DNA of 64,000 nt from Bacteroidota bacterium (GTDB lineage: Bacteria > Bacteroidota > Rhodothermia > Rhodothermales > Bin80). The notes beneath the pieces are model-generated. The model was given only the letters and a program-made list of their open reading frames with translations. It ran no database searches and was not told the origin of the DNA. Shown here piece after piece: positions 42,432-50,832 of this stretch. How positions within the stretch are numbered: the first letter of the stretch is position 1; every line of letters starts with the position of its first letter. The translations under genes and the position numbers were made by a program. The DNA lies in contig JAPOTS010000078.1 in assembly GCA_026709065.1 (NCBI GenBank), positions 1-64,000 on the forward strand. Direction: 5' to 3'.

Positions 42432-42647
42432 ATGGAACTTCCAGTATTCTTTCTCACATCTGAAGTGTTGGATGTAACGGGGCGACGCGTATACATACAT
42501 CCGCCTGTTGAAATGAGTACTTGCTGGGGGGCAGAAGTTGCTCTTTACAACTTGTCAATTCCCTCTGGCATCTATCTATATCGTCTAACGATTGAATCCG
42601 CGGAAGGAATTGATATCCAAGCAGACCGTTTTGTCAAGATTCACTGA
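42432..42647 (+). pseudogene. orphan T9SS sorting-domain remnant of a third cargo gene
   Basis: EVLDVTGRRVYIHPPVEMSTCWGAEVALYNLSIPSGIYLYRLTIESAEGIDIQADRFVKIH without signal peptide or repeats. Confidence 0.7.
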
Positions 42648-43002
42648 AATCGGAATCCGTTGAAGGTGAATCCCATTATTCCCCGAAAATCTCAGTCCAT
42701 TGATTGTTGATATTCTGCCCCAAACATCAATCATGAGGGCAAATTTATTTAATTTTACAATACTGTCATGAAATATTTTAGTATCTATACGATTGATCTA
42801 CGATCCTCCTACAAAACACAGGGGCTTGGGAGTATGCCATCAGTAGAAAAACAGACGAACACTATAAGTTTGATTACGATCTATGTTCTTCAATTTATGG
42901 TGTTATCGTATGGATACCAATAGACTCCCCTATCTCATACGATGCCGCGGTATGAAAGGAGGGGATATCCATAGTCGGCCGTTCTTTTATAAATTCTTTT
43001 TT

Positions 43003-46000
43003 ATGCAACGATTTATTTCTTTATTTGTAATATCTTTTCTTTCGTTTAATGTGGTGATCGCGCAAAGTGATCAAGACCTGATTAAACAAACCCATGATGC
43101 GTTAACCGCCTTATATGCCGCAACCAATGGGGGGCAATGGCACGTTAACACGGGATGGGATACAACTACTGCCCCAACGCATATGGGTGGGTTTAACCAA
43201 TGGTACGGGGTTGATGTCGTTGGTGGAGATTCGCTGATTTTAATTCTGTCTGGCAACCGGTTGACGGGTAGCATTCCCCCAGAGATAGGAAACCTGTCTA
43301 ATCTTACAATTCTGTTGCTGTCTGAAAACCAGTTGACGGGTAGTATTCCCCCAGAGTTAGTAAACTTGTCTAATCTTTTTATACTGGATCTGCAACTCAA
43401 TCAGTTGACGGGTAGCATCCCCCCAGAGATAGGAAACCTGCAGAATCTTAGACTACTGATTCTGAATAATAACCAGTTGACGGGTAGCATTCCCCCAGAG
43501 ATAGGAAACCTGTCTAATCTTACAATTCTGTATCTGGATAAAAACCAGTTGACAGGTAGTATCCCCAGAACTTTAATTAGACTAAACCTGACCGATTTTT
43601 GGTTTCAAGAAAATGATGGGCTATGTGCTTCATCAGATGATGAATTCCGAGGCTGGCTTAGACTTATTAGTGATTGGAGCGGGGAAATTTGTAATAATCA
43701 AGACCTGATTAAACAAACCCATGATGCGTTAACCGCCTTTTATGCCGCAACCAATGGGGGACAATGGAAAAATAACACAGGATGGGATGCAACTACTGCC
43801 CCAACGTATATGGGTGGGTTTAACCAATGGTTCGGGGTTGATGTCTTTCGTGGAGATTCGCTGAGGTTAAGTCTGTCTGATAACCAGTTGTCGGGTAGCA
43901 TTCCCGCAGAGATAGGAAAACTGTCTAATCTTACAACACTGGATCTCTCAGAGAACTTTTTGGAGGGTAGCATTCCCGCAGAGATAGGAAAACTGTCTAA
44001 TCTTACAACACTGTGGCTGTTTGACAATCTGTTGACGGGTAGTATTCCCTCAGAGATAGGAAACCTGCAGAATCTTGAAGTACTGTATCTGAATAATAAC
44101 CAGTTGACTGGTAGCATTCCTCCAGAGTTAGGAAACATGTCTAATCTTGAAGATCTGCAACTGTATAGAAACCAGTTGACGGGTAGCATCCCCCCAGAGT
44201 TAGGAAACATGTCCAATCTTGGGGATCTGTGGCTGAGTAATAACCTGTTGACGGGTAGCATTCCCCCAGAATTAGGAAACCTAACCAATCTTGATACGCT
44301 GGGGCTGTGGAACAACCAGTTGACGGGTAGCATTCCCCCAGAGCTAGGAAACCTGCTGAATCTTGAATTACTGTATCTGAATAATAACCAGTTGACGGGT
44401 AGCATTCCTCCAGAGTTAGGAAACATGTCTAATCTTGAAGTACTGTATCTGTATAGAAACCAGTTGACGGGTAGCATTCCTCCAGAGTTAGAAAACATGT
44501 CCAATCTTGAAGATCTGCGACTGTATAGAAACCAGTTGACGGGTAGCATCCCCCCAGAGTTAGGAAACATATCCAATCTTGGGGATCTGGTGCTGAGTAA
44601 TAACCTGTTGACGGGTAGCATTCCCCCAGAATTAGGAAACCTAACCAATCTTGATACGCTGGGGCTGTGGAACAACCAGTTGACGGGTAGCATTCCCCCA
44701 GAGCTAGGAAACCTGCTGAATCTTGAATTACTGTATCTGAATAATAACCAGTTGACGGGTAGCATTCCTCCAGAGTTAGGAAACATGTCTAATCTTGAAG
44801 TACTGTATCTGTATAGAAACCAGTTGACGGGTAGCATTCCTCCAGAGTTAGAAAACATGTCCAATCTTGAAGATCTGCGACTGTATAGAAACCAGTTGAC
44901 GGGTAGCATCCCCCCAGAGTTAGGAAACATATCCAATCTTGGGGATCTGGTGCTGAGTAATAACCTGTTGACGGGTAGCATTCCCCCAGAATTAGGAAAC
45001 CTAACCAATCTTGGGGATCTGGGGCTGAGTAATAACCAGTTGACGGGTAGCATTCCCCCAGAATTAGGAAACCTAACCAATCTTGGGCGTCTGTGGCTGT
45101 GGAATAACCAGTTGACGGGTAGCATTCCCCCAGAGTTAGGAAACCTGCAGAATCTTGTAGTGCTGTATCTGCATAAAAACCAGTTGACAGGTAGTATTCC
45201 CAGAACTTTTATTAGACTAAACCTGACCGATTTTTGGTTTCAAGAAAATGATGGGCTATGTGCTCCATCAGATGATGAATTCCGAGGTTGGCTTAGACTT
45301 ATCAGTGGTTGGAGCGGGGAAATTTGTAATAATCACGACCTGATTAAACAAACCCATGATGCGTTAACCGCCTTTTATGCCGCAACCAATGGGGGACAAT
45401 GGAAAAATAACACAGGATGGGATGCAACTACTGCCCCAACGTATATGGGTGGGTTTAACCAATGGTTCGGGGTTGATGTCTTTCGTGGAGATTCGCTGAG
45501 GTTAAGTCTGTCTGAAAACCAGTTGTCGGGTATCATTCCCGCAGAGATAGGAAACCTGCAGAATCTTGAACTGCTGAATCTGAATAATAACCAGTTGACG
45601 GGTAGCATTCCCGCAGAGATAGGAAACCTGTCTAATCTTACAACGCTGGATCTCTCTGACAACTTTTTGGAGGGTAGCATTCCTCCAGAGATAGGAAACC
45701 TGTCTAATCTTACACTTCTGGGGCTGTATGAAAACCAGTTGACGGGTAGCATTCCCCCAGAATTAGGAAACCTAACCAATCTTGGGGGTCTGTGGCTGTG
45801 GAATAACCAGTTGACGGCTAGCATTCCCCCAGAGTTAGGAAACCTGCAGAATCTTGAAGTACTGTATCTGAGTAATAACCAGTTGACAGGTAGTATCCCC
45901 AGAACTTTTATTAGACTAGATTCTCTGGACACTTTTTGGTTTCAAGACAATGATGGGCTATGTGCTCCATCAGATGATGAATTCCGAGGTTGGCTTAGAC

Positions 46001-46350
46001 TTATTAGGAATTGGACCGGGGAGATTTGTAAATCTAATGTTTCTGTTGAGCAATCAAATAACTTACCTACAGATTTCGTTTTGTACGGCAATTACCCGAA
46101 TCCTTTTCGGGAGTCTACAAGTCTACGATTTGACCTACCTAACTCTGCCCATGTAGGAGTAGATATAGTAGATATGATAGGTAGGATCGTCTATGAGTTT
46201 TCCCCCATGAACATATCTGCAGGATGGGCACGAGAGATACAAATACGTAACCTGTCGATTCCGAATGGAACGTATCTATATCGATTGACGGTTGATAACC
46301 ATGAGGGGGATGTGATCACGCACACGGGAAGATTTGTTAAGGTTCGTTGA
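43003..46350 (+). CDS. exported leucine-rich-repeat protein with T9SS sorting domain
   Basis: Signal peptide MQRFISLFVISFLSFNVVIAQ; many LTGSIPPELGNLxNLxxLxLxxN repeats; three DLIKQTHDALTAxYAATNGGQW modules; C-term YGNYPNPFRESTSLRFDLP...GRFVKVR. Confidence 0.93.
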   Translation: MQRFISLFVISFLSFNVVIAQSDQDLIKQTHDALTALYAATNGGQWHVNTGWDTTTAPTHMGGFNQWYGVDVVGGDSLILILSGNRLTGSIPPEIGNLSNLTILLLSENQLTGSIPPELVNLSNLFILDLQLNQLTGSIPPEIGNLQNLRLLILNNNQLTGSIPPEIGNLSNLTILYLDKNQLTGSIPRTLIRLNLTDFWFQENDGLCASSDDEFRGWLRLISDWSGEICNNQDLIKQTHDALTAFYAATNGGQWKNNTGWDATTAPTYMGGFNQWFGVDVFRGDSLRLSLSDNQLSGSIPAEIGKLSNLTTLDLSENFLEGSIPAEIGKLSNLTTLWLFDNLLTGSIPSEIGNLQNLEVLYLNNNQLTGSIPPELGNMSNLEDLQLYRNQLTGSIPPELGNMSNLGDLWLSNNLLTGSIPPELGNLTNLDTLGLWNNQLTGSIPPELGNLLNLELLYLNNNQLTGSIPPELGNMSNLEVLYLYRNQLTGSIPPELENMSNLEDLRLYRNQLTGSIPPELGNISNLGDLVLSNNLLTGSIPPELGNLTNLDTLGLWNNQLTGSIPPELGNLLNLELLYLNNNQLTGSIPPELGNMSNLEVLYLYRNQLTGSIPPELENMSNLEDLRLYRNQLTGSIPPELGNISNLGDLVLSNNLLTGSIPPELGNLTNLGDLGLSNNQLTGSIPPELGNLTNLGRLWLWNNQLTGSIPPELGNLQNLVVLYLHKNQLTGSIPRTFIRLNLTDFWFQENDGLCAPSDDEFRGWLRLISGWSGEICNNHDLIKQTHDALTAFYAATNGGQWKNNTGWDATTAPTYMGGFNQWFGVDVFRGDSLRLSLSENQLSGIIPAEIGNLQNLELLNLNNNQLTGSIPAEIGNLSNLTTLDLSDNFLEGSIPPEIGNLSNLTLLGLYENQLTGSIPPELGNLTNLGGLWLWNNQLTASIPPELGNLQNLEVLYLSNNQLTGSIPRTFIRLDSLDTFWFQDNDGLCAPSDDEFRGWLRLIRNWTGEICKSNVSVEQSNNLPTDFVLYGNYPNPFRESTSLRFDLPNSAHVGVDIVDMIGRIVYEFSPMNISAGWAREIQIRNLSIPNGTYLYRLTVDNHEGDVITHTGRFVKVR
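44232..45013 (+). repeat. 360-bp tandem duplication (five 72-bp LRR units) inside the LRR gene
   Basis: 44232-44653 is identical to 44592-45013 at an offset of 360 bp. Confidence 0.9.
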
Positions 46351-46466
46351 TCAACCTAAAACCGTGGTGATGAATCTTATCAATTCCAGACAGAAGTCCC
46401 AGATTCAAAATTTGTAGAGTACAGGTGGGAGGATATGATGATCTAAGGATGAATTTCTGACTCAAT

Positions 46467-46500
46467 AAACTGGTGGAGCATGAAAATGCTCCACCAGTTT
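46467..46500. terminator. intrinsic terminator-like hairpin downstream of the LRR gene
   Basis: AAACTGGTGGAGCAT-GAAA-ATGCTCCACCAGTTT, 15-bp perfect stem. Confidence 0.75.
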
Positions 46501-47058
46501 CCTTAGCTACAAGGCTTCGAACTGACTATCTGTGTAGGGTCAAGTCCTGTTGAAACTTTTCTTTTCAAATGAGGTTTTCAAAAGCCTCATTCTCAACAAA
46601 TACTAACAAACATTGAAATATTCACAAAAGTATGTGCGTCGGAAAGTAGTGATGATGGATTCAAACTATGGCACACGATTTTTGTGATGAACTGCGATAT
46701 TGAGATATTCCATCGTGCACGCAAGAGCGGGTAGATAGATATTAAATACGATTTGATGTCATGAATCTTTTAACATATGATTTAAACATGATATTACCAA
46801 ACTGGTAATGAATGGTTTTCCAGATTGATAAGGATTTACAAACACAAAACAATGCCCGTATTACGTTTATAATAGCCTTGACTTGACGGTAATATCAATC
46901 TGATTCTACAGTCCATAATTTGAAGATAGGCGGATAGATCCCTGCCGGCTACTTCAACCAGTAAATTGCTTTTTTGGGGATCGTTTTCTACCCCTTTACC
47001 AGTATGGTACATCAAGGCCAACTCATATTGTGCTATAGAGGGTTATCGGCGTTGTTTC

Positions 47059-48786
47059 TTATCGTCGAATGAAGGGAATTGAAGTTGACTTATCGCCCGC
47101 AAGGATCCTACAGTAATAAACGCCCGCAGGGAGATCCGATGCATCAATCTGGTAATTAAATGTGCCCGATAAATGGAACGAGTCCACTATCGTCTTGACC
47201 TGCTGACCAAGGAGATTAACCAAGAATATTTGGATATTTATAGGCTGATCCACTTGAATGGAGATGGTTCCTTGATCTCGGAAAGGGTTTGGGTAAACGG
47301 GAGAAACACTAAAAGCAACCTCGGGAGTAGGCTCTGAAAATCTCACTTCAATAGGCCCGTCAGGTGTGAGATCTTTATCTGCAAAGCCTTCAAAGTTTAC
47401 CCCGTAACGCAATGCCCGAAAAACAGAGTTCTGCTGTCGTACCGAACCAGGCGGACCAAATGGCGGAATCACCGCTCCCTGAGTTAATGGGCCCGTCAAA
47501 ATGACGGGGTTCACATATTCCCAGACGATTTGATTTGAGTTGGAGGCAACTTCAAAGATACGGCCAGTCATTCCCTCGGCAATGAGCGTATTCCCATTTG
47601 GGAGCCGCTGTTGGCCCGACAGAAAATTGCTGTAAAATTCACCTGGCGATGCGTAAGTCCAAACGGTTTCAGGGTCCTTAAATGAGCCGTCAGTATCCAC
47701 GGCATACCATATTTCATCACTGTAGCTACCTTTCATGTAGGGCAATGTGAGTTCATGGACGGTAGAATAATCTCCCTCCGGTTGCCCCACTCCATTTTCA
47801 AATACAAGTAGATTCCCTTGACCTTGCAAATCGGGAGAAATCCATACGACTGAGTGAAGAAAGTATAAGGACTGATCGTCAGCTGTACCAGCGCTGTAGA
47901 TTTGGGGATTTCCCCAACGATACAGCAACCGCCCACCAGCCCCAAAGTTGCCCCCTATGTCTCCTTTGGCCTCCTCAGTCGTAGTGCTGTGATCGATGAG
48001 CCAAATCTCATTGATATATGATGCGCTTATCGCAATGACATCAAGGGTTTCATTGTAATCCAGAGCATTAAAATGGAGCCAATCTCCACCAATTGAAGTG
48101 TTAACATCTATGCGACTGGGGTGATCTGAGATGTCATTGCTGTAGTTATTTAGTAAAGGATTGTGATTTTGTACAAGATGATTCCACGAATCCCATTCCC
48201 ACACAATTTCGATGGTATCTGGAAAGACGGGTTTGAATTCGATGATTCGCTCACTCAAAATCTCGTCAAGACCATCGTTTAGGTTATCCAAATCATAGCC
48301 AACATCTTCAAGCGCCTCTAGATTCCGCCGATCCCAGACGATTCCAAGAAGATTGCCATTGGGTAGTGGAACGACATCATGATGGAGCATAGAGTGATCA
48401 GTGACTAAATCGTAGTGCCACCGCACGCTACTGTCCCACTCAATGATTTCAATTCGCCCAGAGAGTCCCTGGACATCGGTCCAACTATTTGGGGAGGCGG
48501 AGACCCTCAGAAGGGCTCCATCATCCAATAATTGATTGGTACTCCCAAAGCGTGAACTCACCGTCCAGCTGTGAACGATGTCTCCTTCAAGGTTGACCAA
48601 GTAGACAGAAGGATGAAGAATCGGCGTAATCAGTGTGTATCCCTCATAGGTGCCTGAGTTATTAAGCATGAGTCCAACCGTGCGGGTTTGAGCATTAGCG
48701 ATCAGAGTCATACAGAGTAGAGTTAGGCATAGACAGAGTGACCGCATAGCCAATCTAACAACGGTATTATAAAATTTGATGTCCAT
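47059..48786 (-). CDS. arylsulfotransferase (ASST)-like exported protein with T9SS-type tail
   Basis: SVYLVNLEGDIVHSWTV, HHDVVPLPNGNLLGIVWDRR, DWLHFNALDYN; tail VSPVYPNPFRDQGTISIQ...LPAGVYYCRILAG. Confidence 0.82.
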   Translation of the reverse strand: MDIKFYNTVVRLAMRSLCLCLTLLCMTLIANAQTRTVGLMLNNSGTYEGYTLITPILHPSVYLVNLEGDIVHSWTVSSRFGSTNQLLDDGALLRVSASPNSWTDVQGLSGRIEIIEWDSSVRWHYDLVTDHSMLHHDVVPLPNGNLLGIVWDRRNLEALEDVGYDLDNLNDGLDEILSERIIEFKPVFPDTIEIVWEWDSWNHLVQNHNPLLNNYSNDISDHPSRIDVNTSIGGDWLHFNALDYNETLDVIAISASYINEIWLIDHSTTTEEAKGDIGGNFGAGGRLLYRWGNPQIYSAGTADDQSLYFLHSVVWISPDLQGQGNLLVFENGVGQPEGDYSTVHELTLPYMKGSYSDEIWYAVDTDGSFKDPETVWTYASPGEFYSNFLSGQQRLPNGNTLIAEGMTGRIFEVASNSNQIVWEYVNPVILTGPLTQGAVIPPFGPPGSVRQQNSVFRALRYGVNFEGFADKDLTPDGPIEVRFSEPTPEVAFSVSPVYPNPFRDQGTISIQVDQPINIQIFLVNLLGQQVKTIVDSFHLSGTFNYQIDASDLPAGVYYCRILAGDKSTSIPFIRR

Positions 48787-48797
48787 GCTGGTAGGAG

Positions 48798-50345
48798 TTA
48801 ATGATTGGAATGATAAATCGGGAGTCGTTCAATACGGTGGAACATAATTCCATAAGGCGTTTCTGAATCTCTGCGTATCTCTGCTTCATAAACGACATCT
48901 TTTGAAATATAGTCTAATTCAACTGTTTTGCCGTTAGCACCATCGACAAAATTAGCGCCAGGCATGAAAGCGACGGTATTCTCCTCGGCATGATAATCCA
49001 CATCTGATACTATTGCTGAGTAGGTCTCACGCCCGCGGCCACGACCATATTCCCATATCTGTTGAATGGTCATGGTATCATCATCAATTGCATACTCAAC
49101 CGCTCGACTGAATACAGGTTCTCTCTGGTAATAACGGTTTTCTCCATTATCAAACTGAAATAAGGTACCCCGAGAGGTGAATTTAGGGGCGTGTTGGTAC
49201 CAAGACCACGAAAATTCGTCGTGAGATATATAGCCTTCTAAAACCTGAATGTCAGTAATTGGAGATCCTTTGGCATCCAGAGGTTGCAACAGCTTTGAAG
49301 TCAGGTTTGTGCCATCTCCCGCGAGCCCCCACCTTCGATGGGGGGATAAAATCCAAATGACTTGATTATCGCGCGTGAGCTTGATCGTACCTTGATGTCG
49401 ACCAGAGACGATGATCGCATCTGCAGACGGATCATAAGTTAACCCATTAGCATGAAACCAGTCCCGAGAATTGCTGCTCCATACACGGCGGCGTTGATCA
49501 AGAGATATTCGAAGATCCCATATATTGGCAATGATCCCAGAATTACGGTCAATCTCTACAATGTGATCTTCAATGGTAGAAATGTCATTTCGAGAGACGG
49601 TCGCAAGTAAATTTCCGCTAGGAAGTTCCAAAACGTTGTGATGAAAAGTGTACCCATGGAGCAACCATTCATGAATGACGCGTCCGAACATGTCCATCTC
49701 AATTAAGCGCCCACTATTGCCATCGCCAAAGTATAAGTTTCCATTTTGTAGTCGCTCTACGCCTGCGTCATAAAAAAGATTTTTAAGAGTAGGATGGGTG
49801 GCCATGTTAGCGTACCATCGGATATGACCATACTCGTCAAACATAAAGGGGAGTTGTGGATTCGTATGACCAAAGTAACTTACCAGATTCATTCCTTGCT
49901 TTTTACGCGTTGTATTGACATTCACCTTAATGGTTGGTAATTCTGGGAGGATATCTGGGGTATCAATGAAACGTATTTCCTGACCTAATAACTGATTTTG
50001 GCGGTCATAGAATCTGAGATGAATCGTATTGCGATGCGATGGGTATAGTCCAAGCACAGGGAGCGTCAACGAGGTATTGAATTCTGAGAACCTGTGAATG
50101 AGAGGATCACCACTTTCGGTAAGGCTTTCAATTTCAAGTTCAGCCATCACCGGTTCAGATGTTTCTAATGTAAGTTCCGCGGCAAGTGGAACATAGCCTG
50201 TGGGGTTCAAGATCAAGGATTCACTTACGATATAGCGCTCAAGCCCCAAGTCTAAAGATTCCTCATCAGCAGGATTACTATCACAACCAATCATGAGAGT
50301 TATCAAGAACGTTGCATAAGCGCCTGCTGACTGAGGTTTCGTCAT
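48798..50345 (-). CDS. arylsulfotransferase (ASST)-like lipoprotein
   Basis: Internal Met MTKPQSAGAYATFLITLMIGCDSNP (lipobox); HHNVLELPSGNLLATVSR, DWFHANGLTYDPSADAIIVSGR. Confidence 0.82.
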   Translation of the reverse strand: MTKPQSAGAYATFLITLMIGCDSNPADEESLDLGLERYIVSESLILNPTGYVPLAAELTLETSEPVMAELEIESLTESGDPLIHRFSEFNTSLTLPVLGLYPSHRNTIHLRFYDRQNQLLGQEIRFIDTPDILPELPTIKVNVNTTRKKQGMNLVSYFGHTNPQLPFMFDEYGHIRWYANMATHPTLKNLFYDAGVERLQNGNLYFGDGNSGRLIEMDMFGRVIHEWLLHGYTFHHNVLELPSGNLLATVSRNDISTIEDHIVEIDRNSGIIANIWDLRISLDQRRRVWSSNSRDWFHANGLTYDPSADAIIVSGRHQGTIKLTRDNQVIWILSPHRRWGLAGDGTNLTSKLLQPLDAKGSPITDIQVLEGYISHDEFSWSWYQHAPKFTSRGTLFQFDNGENRYYQREPVFSRAVEYAIDDDTMTIQQIWEYGRGRGRETYSAIVSDVDYHAEENTVAFMPGANFVDGANGKTVELDYISKDVVYEAEIRRDSETPYGIMFHRIERLPIYHSNH

Positions 50346-50658
50346 CTTGAAGTCGTTAATTTTCCAATCTATATAGTCAAATGGATGGAAGATAACTCGC
50401 CGAATCAAATGAATTAATTCACTAATTTTTTGGAACAAAATGAGTCTTTAATCGTTGGACAGATGTATGGTGCAGACTTAGTCATCTGATTGAAACTGTA
50501 TAGATGATCTTCCATGTTGTTGGGAGCGATGATAGTGCGTTTAAACAAAAATTAACAAGATTTCTCAAAATATTCTATTTTAATCAACGCCACTACACTC
50601 AGGAGCTTATGGAGAGATGGGGTAAAGTGTAAGAATTTCTATTTTTTACCGGGAGGTG

Positions 50659-50731
<73 letters not shown>

Positions 50732-50832
50732 ATCAGGACTTTACACACATTTTATCCTTCAAAGTTCCAGTATGGACTCCAAATGTACAATGATTCAATG
50801 GTGAGCAGGTGTAGTTAGTTGATAGCTTATTC

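Noticed and set aside
43740-45125. 461-aa minus-strand ORF made of SGGMLPVNxxLxS repeats
   Set aside because: Antisense reading of the 72-bp LRR repeat; the plus strand has the signal peptide, LRR and T9SS tail.
43240-45900. Regular ~72-bp repeats resembling an array
   Set aside because: Units are contiguous in-frame coding LRRs without unique spacers, so this is not CRISPR.
45375-45932. 185-aa minus-strand repeat ORF
   Set aside because: Same antisense artefact of the LRR gene.
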